Shown: positions 45,196 through 55,100 of the stretch, one piece after another
Numbering within the stretch: position 1 is the stretch's first letter
Layout of the letters: every line of letters begins with the position of its first letter
Assembly: GCF_000173075.1 (NCBI RefSeq)
Contig: NZ_ABVL01000005.1
Span: forward strand, 308,501-372,500
Direction: 5' to 3'
Length of the DNA stretch: 64,000 nt
Source of the DNA: Chthoniobacter flavus Ellin428
Lineage (GTDB): Bacteria > Verrucomicrobiota > Verrucomicrobiia > Chthoniobacterales > Chthoniobacteraceae
Made by a program: the position numbers and the translations under genes
The notes under the pieces: model-generated
What the model saw: only the letters and a program-made list of their open reading frames with translations
What the model was told of the DNA's origin: nothing
Databases searched by the model: none

Positions 45196-46268
45196 AACAC
45201 CTTTGCCCCGTCTGCGGTTGGCCGGAATTGAACGCCCCACCGTATGACGAGGCAAGGAATGGCTCTTTCGAAATCTGCCCGTGCTGTGGTGTCGAGTTCG
45301 GTTACGACGATGCGGCCAGGGGCCAGACCCTCGAGCAAACCCGCGCCCGCTGGATCGCCGGTGGCATGAAATGGTGGAGCACCTCGCGCCCCGAGCCGAA
45401 GAACTGGGATGCTACACGGCAACTCGCGCGCGCTGCTTCGGCAAACGATCCCGCCTCTGCCGGGCCGTTGGTCGCGATGGTCGGTGATCGCTGCGAGGAG
45501 ATCGAGGCGGACTTCACCGCGGAACGGATGCAGGGCATCTGGGATCGCGAGGGCAATCCGCACGGTATCGATATCCGGCCCTTCGGTTCCGCGCGGGCTT
45601 TTCTGGCCAGCGGCTTGTCAGCCATGCGCATGTTCAATCGCGTGCTCAACTTTCGGCACGATGAGGTGATCCATCTGGAGGCCATTCTCGCTTACTACAG
45701 TGCAGGCGGAATCTCGCCGGAGTTCGAGATCCATCCGCATGATGGCTGCGAGATGGTTTTCGAGCATCTCGCGGCCCACGGCTTTCGGCAGACCGGTTTT
45801 CACGCCGCCTTTGTGGGGGTGAGCCTTTCCCCCCAAGCGATCCCCGGCCACATTGTCGTCAAACCGGTGCGCACGCCGATGGAGTTCGAAAGTTTCCTTG
45901 ATGCCTATCTGCGCGGTTGGAAAGTCGACCCGCTCTATCTGCCGGGCGCGCGGGCCAATATGGAATTCTGGCAGCGCTGTCCGCACTGGCGCCTCTACCT
46001 CGCGGAAATGGACGGGGTGGTCGCCGGGGTCGGCATCGTATTCCTGCAAAAAGGCGCCGCTTATCTGACCAATGCGGTCGTGCTCGACGAATTCCGCCGC
46101 CGCGGAATCCAATCCGCGCTCATCGCCGCGCGCGTGCGAGACGCCGCCGCCGCCGGTTGCCAGACGATCTACGCCCACGCCGCTTGGGATTCCGCCAACC
46201 ACCGCAACCTCCTCCGGAGCGGCCTGCAACTCTGCTACACCAAAGCACTTTGGGGCCGGGCGGGGTGA
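45192..46268 (+). CDS. Cys-rich (CPxCG...CPCCG) domain fused to GNAT acetyltransferase
   Basis: A 358-residue protein. Residues 1-75 form a small zinc-ribbon-like domain with CPVCGWPELNAPPYDEARNG and FEICPCCGVEFGYDD. A linker follows. About 235-350 is a GNAT domain with VAGVGIVFLQKGAAYLTNAV and the acetyl-CoA loop RRRGIQSALIAARVRD, then HAAWDSANHRNLLRSG. The substrate is unknown. It overlaps the upstream gene by four bases. Cys-rich CPCC domains are also found beside toxin genes, so a protective role is possible. Confidence 0.75.
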   Translation: MKHLCPVCGWPELNAPPYDEARNGSFEICPCCGVEFGYDDAARGQTLEQTRARWIAGGMKWWSTSRPEPKNWDATRQLARAASANDPASAGPLVAMVGDRCEEIEADFTAERMQGIWDREGNPHGIDIRPFGSARAFLASGLSAMRMFNRVLNFRHDEVIHLEAILAYYSAGGISPEFEIHPHDGCEMVFEHLAAHGFRQTGFHAAFVGVSLSPQAIPGHIVVKPVRTPMEFESFLDAYLRGWKVDPLYLPGARANMEFWQRCPHWRLYLAEMDGVVAGVGIVFLQKGAAYLTNAVVLDEFRRRGIQSALIAARVRDAAAAGCQTIYAHAAWDSANHRNLLRSGLQLCYTKALWGRAG

Positions 46269-46441
46269 GGATGAAGGATGAAGGATGAAGGATGAAGGAT
46301 GAAGGATGAAGGATGAAGAGGTACGTTGCCAGCAGCGGGCCTCTTATTCTCCCAAGCCGCGTAGCGCAGTTCACTTCATTTGCCCCCGTTTGCGCCATGG
46401 GCGTCTCGCTGCGCTCGGCTTTCCGCCTTCATCCCTCATCC
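46267..46441. repeat. ATGAAGG tandem repeat with inverted partner
   Basis: About seven copies of the 7-bp word GGATGAA run from 46267 to 46320. The inverted word CCTTCATCCCTCATCC lies at 46424-46441, so the region can fold back. It is the spacer after the GNAT gene. The tandem part has no spacer units, so it is not a CRISPR array. Confidence 0.7.
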
Positions 46442-46510
46442 TTTTCCCCAGTCGCCGTGCCACCGATTTTCCCTTGTCCCCGTAGTGCGTAGCGCTACGT
46501 TGGCGGCCCT

Positions 46511-47155
46511 ATGAAATTGTCCCCCCTGGTGGTTTTGCTGATCGTCGCACTGGCGGCCCCGTTTGGCGCCTACGCGAAAAAAGGCAAAGGCGGAAAGGAA
46601 CCCCAGGCGACTCCGATTCCGCTCCCCGCCGCAGCAGATCCCGTGGCGGCGCTCTCCCCCTATATCATCAACCTCGATCAATTGCTCGCCTTCGATCGCC
46701 CGGCCGCCACGGCGAAGCAGCCCCTTTTCACCGAAACCCCGGGCCTGCTCCTCACGCTCCGGCAACAATTCGTCGCCGCGGCTGCCAGTGCGCCGCCGGA
46801 AAAACAGAGCCTCTACGCCAACGCGGTGAAGACCGTGGATTTGATCAGCGCCGCTCTCGACGATCGCACCAAGGCGCTGATGAATCTCAAGAGTTCGCAA
46901 GCGGTAGGCACCTCCAGCACGCTGGAGCAACAGTCCCGCAAGGACAACCTCGCCCAGGGCATTCGTGGCGATGGCATCGGCAAGGCCGAAGCCGTGGCCG
47001 TGGAGCGCGGCCGTGAAAAGCAGCAAATCAAACGGGCCGACGGTCGTGCGGGAGCCAGCGGCAACGCCATGACCTCCATGGCTGTGAATCAATGGACCCA
47101 GCGTTCGACGGAATGGCGCCAGCGGATCGCGGCTTCCTACTCGCAGGTGAAGTAA
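46511..47155 (+). CDS. Exported protein of unknown function
   Basis: A 214-residue protein with a signal peptide ending GAYAKK, then KGKGGKE. The rest is mostly helical and polar (AALSPYIINLDQLLAFDRPA, LLTLRQQFVAAAASAPPEKQ, AVNQWTQRSTEWRQRIAASY). No family was recognised. Confidence 0.65.
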   Translation: MKLSPLVVLLIVALAAPFGAYAKKGKGGKEPQATPIPLPAAADPVAALSPYIINLDQLLAFDRPAATAKQPLFTETPGLLLTLRQQFVAAAASAPPEKQSLYANAVKTVDLISAALDDRTKALMNLKSSQAVGTSSTLEQQSRKDNLAQGIRGDGIGKAEAVAVERGREKQQIKRADGRAGASGNAMTSMAVNQWTQRSTEWRQRIAASYSQVK

Positions 47156-47233
47156 GGCGCGAATGAAAGTGGCAGCGGCTTCCAACCGCTGATGGGATTG
47201 GAGTGGCTAGGCGAAGTGGTATGGCGCTTGGGT

Positions 47234-47395
47234 GGATCGCGATCTCCGAGCGCGATCGGTACCCACCCGCGCGTAGCGCCTCACTTCAAATCCTTAATCG
47301 TTAATCGTTGATTCTTAATCCTTAATCCTCATCCCAGCGACCGGGATTAAGATTAAGGATTAAAGATTAGGACTCGGAGTTGGACACCTCTGGTG
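47234..47395. repeat. TTAATC palindrome, family B copy 5, with extended flank
   Basis: The core palindrome (47290-47371) has AATCGTTAATCGTTGATTC and TTAATCCTTAATCCTCATC left, GGGATTAAGATTAAGG and ATTAAAGATTAGG right. The flanks (GATCGCGATCTCCGAGCGCG before, GACTCGGAGTTGGAC after) are repeated at the 50095 copy, so a longer unit is shared. It fills most of the 47156-47466 gap. Confidence 0.8.
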
Positions 47396-47466
47396 TGCCG
47401 TCGTCAGCACGCCACACGGAGATCGGCTCCATCGGCCCTCCGTTCACGGGCTTCGTGCTGACGCGA

Positions 47467-48600
47467 TCAGTAACTGAACTCTTCCTGCTTTGCCTTCGGC
47501 GGGCGGCGTCCTTTTTTTGGCGCAGTCCATTGCTCGACGAGCGCTTCGAGCTGGCGGAGCTGGTCTTCGTGCCACGCGAGCGTGGTTTCCATCTCGCGCC
47601 GCAGGCGCGACTCTGTTTTCGAGCGATCGTTCTGCCGGGCGAAATTCCACGCCGGATCTTTCTTCGCGCTCTGCAGCGTGCGCTGCAGCGCTTTAAAGGC
47701 ACTGCGCAACTCGGCCAGGACCGAACGCATCTGGAACAGGCTGGTATGGTCGCCGGTGGTGTTTGATTGGATGTCGGTGAAGGCGAGCAGCATTTCGAGC
47801 CGCTCGACATTGCCCGTGGCGTAGGCCTCCTGCACTTCGTGCCAGAGCGAGGAGACTTCGGTATTGCTGTCCGCGCGCATGTCGGGATGCAGCCGGCGGA
47901 CCAGCAAGCGATAAAGCTCCTTCACGCGATCCTTCGGCGATTTCGGCGGCTCGGGAGCGAAATCCGGTTCCGGTTCCGCGCGCCAATTGGGCGGCGGTCC
48001 TTCGGAGCGATCATGGCCGAGAATCTTGGCCTTAAAGTCCGCGAACATCTTCTCGTACTGCCGGTCGCTCATCCGATCCGGATTCATCCCCAGAAACGTG
48101 CGGAGAAATTCCTCGAAGAGCAGCTCCTGGGTAAACTCGTCCAGCTCCTCCTCTTCGTCCTCTTCGAAGCGGGCGTAGTCGTCCTCCGGCGGCGGCGTTT
48201 TGGTGCGCGCCTCCTCGTCGGCGTCCGGATGATCGCGCCGCTTTTGCACGCGCGTGTAGGCCGCGCGATAGCTGCGTGTGCCGCTGAAAAACATCTCCTG
48301 CTCGACCTCCATGACGAGTTTCTCCTTCGCGCGCACGAGATCCTCGATCTCGCGAATACGGCTCAGCAGCGGGCCAAAGGTGGACGCCTTCCAGCGCTGA
48401 AATGCCGGCTGATCCTCGCGCTCGAATCGCCGCCACTCCGCGCGCGCTTTTTCCAGGCGCTCCATGGCGCGGCTGCATTCCGAGGCGGTCAACTTCCGGA
48501 GTGGCGCCTGATCCACCCACACCATCTCCCAATTTTTCGGTCGCCGGCGCGGTGCCGCCTTTTTGGGAGGGGCAGGCTGGGGATTTTTCCGTCTCGGCAT
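47467..48600 (-). CDS. J-domain-like protein with coiled-coil and acidic region
   Basis: A 377-residue protein from the ATG at 48600. An N-terminal basic segment (PRRKNPQPAPPKKAAPRRRP) is followed by a coiled coil, an acidic Glu/Asp stretch, and then a J-domain-like helix pair with HPD (KELYRLLVRRLHPDMRADSN, His about 238). The C-terminal helix continues with QLRQLEALVEQW. The HPD loop is what J-domains use to stimulate DnaK/Hsp70 ATPase, so it may be a specialised co-chaperone. Little else is known. The longer frame to 48807 overlaps the next gene and is rejected. Confidence 0.8.
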   Translation of the reverse strand: MPRRKNPQPAPPKKAAPRRRPKNWEMVWVDQAPLRKLTASECSRAMERLEKARAEWRRFEREDQPAFQRWKASTFGPLLSRIREIEDLVRAKEKLVMEVEQEMFFSGTRSYRAAYTRVQKRRDHPDADEEARTKTPPPEDDYARFEEDEEEELDEFTQELLFEEFLRTFLGMNPDRMSDRQYEKMFADFKAKILGHDRSEGPPPNWRAEPEPDFAPEPPKSPKDRVKELYRLLVRRLHPDMRADSNTEVSSLWHEVQEAYATGNVERLEMLLAFTDIQSNTTGDHTSLFQMRSVLAELRSAFKALQRTLQSAKKDPAWNFARQNDRSKTESRLRREMETTLAWHEDQLRQLEALVEQWTAPKKGRRPPKAKQEEFSY

Positions 48601-48661
48601 TGGTGGATCATAAACAGCCCCGCGCAAAACGCGAGAGCCGGTGCGGAAATTTTCCGCGAAA

Positions 48662-50038
48662 TCAATTTGCGCTTTGTACCTTGGCTTTCTGCGAGGTGTA
48701 GTAGTCGCGCCAGGCTTTGTCATTCGCTTGTTCGATGACGTGTTGGTCCTTGGCTGTTGCGCTGACGATGAAGTAGTGGTGCTTGGCGAAGTAGTTCGCA
48801 TTGCCATTCGACAGCAAATTGATCCCGCTGTCTTTCATCCACGGCACCGGCGTCTCTTGATTGATGAATTCAGGCCATTTGGCCAGCTGTGCTGCGGTGG
48901 TGGGCGGGACGAGATACGTCCGTGTGGAAGAAGGCTTTTCCATATAGCGGGGAGACCACTGGACTCCATGCTGGTCTATCTGTGCCACGCAATCGCTGAG
49001 GTCGGCGATGGTTTTTACGGCTTCGAAAAGCGAAACGTCGTCCGCCGTATAGGATATTTTGGGAGGCCAGCCCGGGTTTTCCGTCTGGCCTCGTGCCCTG
49101 ATCATGACGCCGCGCTTCGAACCTCCGCTCTCGTGATCGTGCTGAATGCTCAGCTTGGTGAGTTGGATGCCGGCGAGGTACAGATCGACATCTTTCAAGT
49201 CCAGCTTGCGTAGGCGGATGGTGCGCAGTTTTCTCGCCGTATCGGTCTCAGCGTTCCTCCAATCGGAAACGCCCTCCCGGGGCGGACCCTCGATCACCTT
49301 CGGGAACTTCGGGCTGGGCACGGGAAAAGTCGATGCCGGGCGATCGGTCGCGAGGATCTTCCGGATTGCCCCAAATTGATCTTCCGTCGTATGGACGGTG
49401 AGACGCGCGGCTTTGCTATTGAGCGTGGCCGAGGCGCCCGCGGGCAGTTGGAGACCGTTGCTGGCGAGATACGCGGCGAAGTCCTTTTTCATTTCTGCAA
49501 CATGTTCGGTGTGGCCGAGCTGATCTTCCCGCGCGAACGCCGGGAAGAAATCAACCGGGATGCGAAACTCGTGGGTGAACATCGGCTCCGGCTCGCCAAC
49601 GTCGACGATATGAATGCCATCCTGCCTGAAGGATAGTTTCGCGTTCGACAACCCGACCACGTAACGCAGGGCCTCGAAGATCGGGATATTGGTCAAGGAG
49701 ACGGTGACGCGGCGCTCTCCTGTGGAGGGCATGGGGTCGCCGCTATTCGCCGCATCGCCATCGCCCGGAGCGCTCGGTCCGAATTGCGGGTCTTCGACGA
49801 TAAGAGGATACCCTGGACCCGGGAAGGCGGTGGACCTCAGTTCGACGCTCTTCTTCTTGAGGAAGTCGACTGCCTCTCGCAGTGTGGCCTCACGAAAGTC
49901 GAGCTTTGGGATGACAATGTGGGAGAGAGCCCGTTTGAGTTGCTTTTCGGTGAGCGGCGGCTTTCTCGACTTTTCTGCCGCGATGATGTTGGAGCTGGCC
50001 ATCATGGCGAGAAAGAGCAGAAGGAAGGGGGCTTTCAC
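48662..50038 (-). CDS. Exported protein with secretin/STN-like repeated domains
   Basis: A 458-residue protein with a signal peptide ending SSNIIAAEK. The domain pattern IPKLDFREATLREAVDFLKKK with TNIPIFEALRYVVGLSNAKL and FRQDGIHIVDVGE recalls STN/TonB-short N-terminal domains of secretin-like proteins. A second similar unit is SYTADDVSLFEAVKTIADLS. It lacks a secretin pore. Similar exported proteins are common and uncharacterised in Verrucomicrobiota. Confidence 0.75.
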   Translation of the reverse strand: MKAPFLLLFLAMMASSNIIAAEKSRKPPLTEKQLKRALSHIVIPKLDFREATLREAVDFLKKKSVELRSTAFPGPGYPLIVEDPQFGPSAPGDGDAANSGDPMPSTGERRVTVSLTNIPIFEALRYVVGLSNAKLSFRQDGIHIVDVGEPEPMFTHEFRIPVDFFPAFAREDQLGHTEHVAEMKKDFAAYLASNGLQLPAGASATLNSKAARLTVHTTEDQFGAIRKILATDRPASTFPVPSPKFPKVIEGPPREGVSDWRNAETDTARKLRTIRLRKLDLKDVDLYLAGIQLTKLSIQHDHESGGSKRGVMIRARGQTENPGWPPKISYTADDVSLFEAVKTIADLSDCVAQIDQHGVQWSPRYMEKPSSTRTYLVPPTTAAQLAKWPEFINQETPVPWMKDSGINLLSNGNANYFAKHHYFIVSATAKDQHVIEQANDKAWRDYYTSQKAKVQSAN

Positions 50039-50094
50039 CGCTGCGATTTTAGCCTGTGTTGGTGAATTCGCGCAACTCAGGGAACCAGCGTCGC

Positions 50095-50235
50095 GCCAAG
50101 GTCGAGCGCGATCTTCGAGCGCGATGGCTACCTACGCGCGCGCAGCCCTCATTTTGCTCTTAATCGTTAATCCTTAATCCTCATCAGCCGCCAAGGATTA
50201 AGGATTAAAGATTACGACTCAGAGTCGGACTCCGA
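50095..50235. repeat. TTAATC palindrome, family B copy 6 (in the 50039-50404 gap)
   Basis: The core (50158-50215) has CTCTTAATCGTTAATCC and GGATTAAGGATTAAAG. The flanks match copy 5 (GGTCGAGCGCGATCTTCGAG and GACTCAGAGTCGGAC). The rest of this gap is upstream sequence of the helicase, with no recognised gene. Confidence 0.8.
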
Positions 50236-50404
50236 CTCTCCCTTCATCGCCTGAAATCAGAAACTTCCGTTGCTATTCCGCATATTCCGGCGATAGTCCG
50301 CGCCCCTCCGGTTCACTTGTCGGCGAAGTAGCAGATCGCCGTCCGATGGTGCGAGCGAGTCTCCACCATTCCGCAATCCGCAATCCTACTTCCGAATTCT
50401 ACTT

Positions 50405-51736
50405 ATGCCTTTCGCCGCTCTCGGTCTCGAACCCCGCCTGCTCTCCGCTCTCAAGGACGCCGGTTACACTGAACCCACGCCCATTCAGGGCGCCGCCATT
50501 CCAAAGATTCTCTCCGGCTCGGACGTAATCGGCATCGCCCAGACCGGCACGGGCAAGACCGCCGCTTTTGTGCTGCCGATGCTCCAGCTTCTTGCCAACC
50601 GACCGCCGGTGAGCGGAAGGAAAATCCGCGCCCTCGTCCTGGCGCCCACGCGCGAGCTCGCCGCGCAGATCGAGGAAAACGCCCGCGCGTACGCCCGTTA
50701 TGTGCCCTTCCGCATGGCGACGATTTTCGGCGGTGTGGGCGAGCGTCCGCAGATCCAGGCGTTGCGCGATAACGTGGAACTCATCATCGCCTGTCCTGGC
50801 CGTCTGCTCGATCTCATGCAGCAGCGCCACGGCGATTTCACCGGGCTCGAATTCCTCGTGCTCGACGAAGCGGACCGCATGCTCGACATGGGCTTCCTGC
50901 CGGACATCCGCCGCATCGTGAAGCAGTTGCCGCGCAAGCGCCAGACGCTGCTCTTTTCCGCCACGCTCTCGGGCGAAATCGAAGCGCTCACCCACGAGTT
51001 TCTCCATAACCCCGCCACCGTCCAGGTCGGCCGCCGCTCGAATCCCGCCGAGACGGTGACGCAGGTGGCGTATGAAGTGCCCAAACATCTCAAGCTCGCG
51101 CTGCTCGCCGCGCTGCTGAACGAGCCCGGCATGGAAAGCGTGCTCGTCTTCAGCCGCACCAAGCACGGCGCCGACCGCATCGCGCGCAAGCTCGAGTCCA
51201 GTGGCATCAAGAGCGCCACGCTGCATTCCAACCGCACGCAAAACCAGCGCCTGCGCGCGCTCGCCGCCTTCAAGGCCGGCGAGGTGCGCGTGCTCGTGGC
51301 CACCGACATCGCCGCGCGCGGCATCGACGTCGACGGCATCTCGCACGTCATCAATTACGATTTTCCGATGACCAACGAGGACTACGTCCACCGCATCGGC
51401 CGCACCGGCCGCGCGAATGCCGTGGGTGACGCGCTGAGCTTTGTCTGCCCCGACGAACACGGCGACCTGCGCAGCCTCGAGCGCTTCATCGGCCGCGGCC
51501 TGCCGCGCCGCCGTCTCGATAATTTCGACTATTCCGGCCCCGCGCCCGCTGAACCGCCGCGCCCACCGCGTGGCCCGCGCCCGCCGCAGGGCGGAGGCCG
51601 GCGTCAGGGAGCGTCCGGTGGCGGCCACTCTCATCAAGGCCAGGGCCGCGGCAACGACGGCGGATCCCGTGGCGGCGGCCAGCGCCGCGGAGGCGGCGGA
51701 GGCGGCCGCTCGCAACGCTCGCGCGGCGGGCGGTAG
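50405..51736 (+). CDS. DEAD-box RNA helicase (RhlE-like)
   Basis: A 443-residue protein. Q motif GYTEPTPIQGAAIP, Walker A AQTGTGKTAAF, PTRELAAQI, DEAD box LDEADRMLDMGF (about 154-157), SAT motif, then ARGIDV and HRIGRTGR of the second RecA domain. Residues 380-443 are a Gly/Arg/Pro-rich basic tail that should bind RNA. It remodels RNA, with roles in ribosome assembly and cold growth in this family. Confidence 0.95.
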   Translation: MPFAALGLEPRLLSALKDAGYTEPTPIQGAAIPKILSGSDVIGIAQTGTGKTAAFVLPMLQLLANRPPVSGRKIRALVLAPTRELAAQIEENARAYARYVPFRMATIFGGVGERPQIQALRDNVELIIACPGRLLDLMQQRHGDFTGLEFLVLDEADRMLDMGFLPDIRRIVKQLPRKRQTLLFSATLSGEIEALTHEFLHNPATVQVGRRSNPAETVTQVAYEVPKHLKLALLAALLNEPGMESVLVFSRTKHGADRIARKLESSGIKSATLHSNRTQNQRLRALAAFKAGEVRVLVATDIAARGIDVDGISHVINYDFPMTNEDYVHRIGRTGRANAVGDALSFVCPDEHGDLRSLERFIGRGLPRRRLDNFDYSGPAPAEPPRPPRGPRPPQGGGRRQGASGGGHSHQGQGRGNDGGSRGGGQRRGGGGGGRSQRSRGGR

Positions 51737-51766
51737 GCTGGCCGAAGCAGAGTTCGCGAGATAGAA

Positions 51767-51940
51767 ACGCTTGCGTTGTGGAGTGCGGCGCTGCTGCGCC
51801 GCTTTGGAAAATCGCGGAGCGATGCGGGCATTGCGTTTACGCGAGGATCACGAACTGTTGAGGGACAGGCCAAGATGCCCGGGTCATTTTGCGTTTATCG
51901 AAAAGCTGCGCGGCAGCGCAGCACTCCAAAACGCAAGCGT
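51767..51940. mobile_element. MITE-like element, family G copy 1 (about 174 bp)
   Basis: Terminal inverted repeats of about 39 bp with few mismatches: ACGCTTGCGTTGTGGAGTGC and GGCGCTGCTGCGCCGCTTT at the left, and the inverted version ending CACTCCAAAACGCAAGCGT at the right. Interior word: AATCGCGGAGCGATGCGGGC. Related copies are at 60047-60183 and 59762-59819. Confidence 0.8.
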
Positions 51941-51974
51941 CCATGGCTCACGCTCCGAATTCGTAAAGAACGGG

Positions 51975-52048
51975 ACCGCGAATGGACACGAATCCGCGCG
52001 AATAAAAAGAAAGAGCCGTCGCTTCCTTTCTTCGCGTTCATTCGCGGT
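51975..52048. repeat. Dispersed palindrome, family D copy 2
   Basis: ACCGCGAATGGACACGAAT on the left is answered by TTCGCGTTCATTCGCGGT on the right. It lies between the helicase and cytochrome genes, whose gap (51737-52157) holds only this, family G copy 1 and a small hairpin. Confidence 0.75.
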
Positions 52049-52120
52049 TTTCTCCGGAATACGGCTGGCAGCTGCGGGAGTTTCCCTTTTCGGTGCCGGC
52101 AGAGGCCTCCTAAGATTCCG

Positions 52121-52147
52121 CCATCGGGAAAGTTAAATTCCCGATAG
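52121..52147 (+). promoter_or_regulatory. Small perfect hairpin just before the second cytochrome gene
   Basis: ATCGGGAA and TTCCCGAT (8 bp each, 7-base spacer) lie 12 bp before the start at 52158. It could be an operator or an RNA hairpin near the ribosome site. No factor was identified. Confidence 0.4.
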
Positions 52148-52157
52148 GGCTTTGCCT

Positions 52158-55100
52158 ATGCGTTTTCCCCCCTCCATATCCGCATTCCTTCTGGCGACCG
52201 TCGCCGTGCCTGCTTCTCTATCCGCGGCGGGCAAGGTGGATTTTGACCGCGATATCCGGCCGATCCTGGCGGAGAATTGCACCAACTGTCACGGGCCGGA
52301 TGAGCGGGACCGCAAAGGGAAGCTGCGGTTCGACGTGCGCGACGATGCGCTCCAGGAGCACGAGGGCGGCATTCCCATCGTGCCGGGGAAGCCCGAGAAG
52401 AGTGAACTGATCGAACGCGTTTATTCCACCGACAAGGACGACGTGATGCCGCCGCCGAAGTCGAACAAGACGCTCAAGGCGGAGCAGAAGGATTTGCTGA
52501 AACGCTGGATCGCCGAGGGTGCGGAATACCGGATGCACTGGTCCTTTGAACCGGTGAAAGCGTCGCCGGTGCCGGAACTCGCGAAGCCGATCGCCGGTGC
52601 GGTCGATCTCCAGGAATGGGCGGGCAATCCCATCGATCATTTCATTCTCGCGCGGTTGAATGCGGAAGGCATCGCGCCTTCGCCGGAGGCGGATCGCCGC
52701 ACGCTGGCCCGCCGCCTTTCGCTCGATCTGCTCGGTCTCCCGCCGACGCCGGATGAAGTGGAGGCGTTTGTCAGCGATGCTGCGCCGGACGCCTACGAAC
52801 GGCTGGTCGATCGGCTGCTCGCCTCGCCGCATTTCGGCGAACGCTGGGGACGTCACTGGCTCGATCTCGCGCGCTATGCGGATAGCGATGGCTACGAGAA
52901 GGATCTCGCGCGGCCATATGCGTATCTGTTTCGCGATTGGGTGATCGCGGCTTTCAACCGCGACCTGCCGTTTGATGAATTCACTATCGAACAGATCGCC
53001 GGCGATCTGCTGCCCGACGCCACGGAGCAGCAGAAGATCGCCACGGGATTTCATCGGCAGACGCTGACCAATCGCGAGGGCGGCGTGGACAAGGAAGAAT
53101 TCCGCTGCAAGGCCACGGTCGATCGGGCGAGCACGACCGGCGAGGTGTGGCTGGGGCTCACCCTCGGATGCGCGGAGTGTCACTCGCACAAGTTCGACCC
53201 GATCAGCCATAAGGAATTCTATCAGTTCTACAGTTTCTTCAATAATGCCTCGGAGCGCGATATCCCGGAGCCGACACAAGAGGAACTGGCCACGCATCAA
53301 GCGGCGATGGACGGGTGGCAGAAGAAACACACCGAACTCGAGCAACCGCTGCAGGCATATCTGGGGAAGATCACCTCGGACACTTTGGCTGAGTGGGAAG
53401 CCACGCTGCTTGTGCCCGCGGAACACTGGACGGTGCTGCCGCCGACGCGCCTGGCCGCGATCATGGAAGGGGCCGAGGAGCAATTCACGGCGCAGAAGGA
53501 TGGCTCGATCATCGCGCGCTCGCGGGACTCGGTGCGCACCCGCTATCGCATTGCTGTGGCGCCCCCGCGCGGGACCACGGGCTTCCGCCTGGAAGCGCTC
53601 GCCGATCCGGGGAAAAATGTCGGCAGCGGGAAGGATGCCGCCTTCGGCTTGTCGGAATTCTACGCCACTATCGAACTGCGCGGTGGGGAAACGAAGCGCG
53701 TCAACTTTGTCCACGCCGCCGTCGATTTTGCGGATGACCCGAAAGGCGCCGAGCACATCATCGACAATGACCGGACCACGCACTGGACGGTGAAGAAGCA
53801 GCCGAAGTCTTCGCACGTGGCCGTGTTTACTTTGCCGGAGCCGCTCGATCTGCCGGAAGGCGCGCGCTTCGAACTGCACGCGGAATTTTTCACCGAGGGC
53901 GTGATGTCACATTTCCGGATTGCGGCGACGACGGATGCGGGCCCCTTTACGCCGGACCTGACTCCGGATGAGATTCTCGCGATTGTTCGCACCCCGGGCG
54001 AAAAGCGCACCGTCGCCCAATGGAAAGCGCTCACGCATTATTACGCGGTGGTGGCGGACGACGAAGGGCGCGAGCTCAACGCTGCGGTGCTCGCGCATGA
54101 CGCGCAAAAGCCTGTGCTGAAGCCGACCATGGCGCTGGTGATGGCGGCGGATCGGCGCTCCACGCACATCCATATCCGCGGTGATTTCCTGCAGAAGGGC
54201 GACGAGGTGCAGTCGGGCACGCCGGCCTTTCTGCCGCCGTTGCAGCCACGCGGTGCCACCGCCGATCGTCTCGATCTCGCGCGCTGGTTGGTGTCGTCCG
54301 CCAATCCGCTCACGCCGCGGGTGCGGGTCAACCACATCTGGCTCCATCTCTTCGGCCGTGGCCTGGTCGCCACGGAAAATGACTTCGGCACCCGAGGGGA
54401 AAAGCCGTCCCATCCGGAATTACTCGATTGGCTGGCCGAGGACTTCCGCTCGCATGGCTGGAGCCAGAAGCGGCTGATCAAGGAGATCGTCACGTCTGCA
54501 GCATATCGGCAATCTTCGAACTGGCGGACGGACCTCGCGCAACGCGATCCGCTCAACGTGCTGCTCGCCCGGCAGGGCCGCTTCCGCCTGGAAGCCGAGG
54601 CGGTGCGCGATGTGAATCTCGCGGTAAGTGGATTGCTGAATTCGAAGGTCGGCGGGCCCAGTATCAAGCCGCCGCTGCCGCCGGATCTCGCCGCGCTGTC
54701 CTATGCCGGCGGCTTGAAGTGGACCGAGAGCCCGCTTGCCGAGCAGTACCGCCGCGGGATGTACATCCATTTCCAGCGCACGGTGCCTTTCCCGATGCTC
54801 ATCACTTTCGATGCCCCGGAATCGAACGTCGCCTGCACCCGGCGCGAGCGCTCGAACACGCCGTTGCAAGCGCTCACGTTGCTCAACGATCACACCGCCG
54901 TGGAATGCGCGCGGGGCTTGGGTCGGCGCTTGTCGGTGCAGACCGGCGGCGTGCCGGACCAGATTCGTTATGGCTTCGAACTGGCGATCGGCCGCCCGCC
55001 CGAGCCCGCGGAGATGGCGCGCTTGCAGCAGTTCTGCGATCTCCAGACCAGAGCCTTCCGCGACGATCCCGAAGCCGCACGTCAATTGCTCGGTGGAAAA

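Noticed and set aside
46267..46320. Tandem GGATGAA repeat considered as a CRISPR array
   Set aside because: The unit is 7 bases with no unique spacers and no cas gene nearby.
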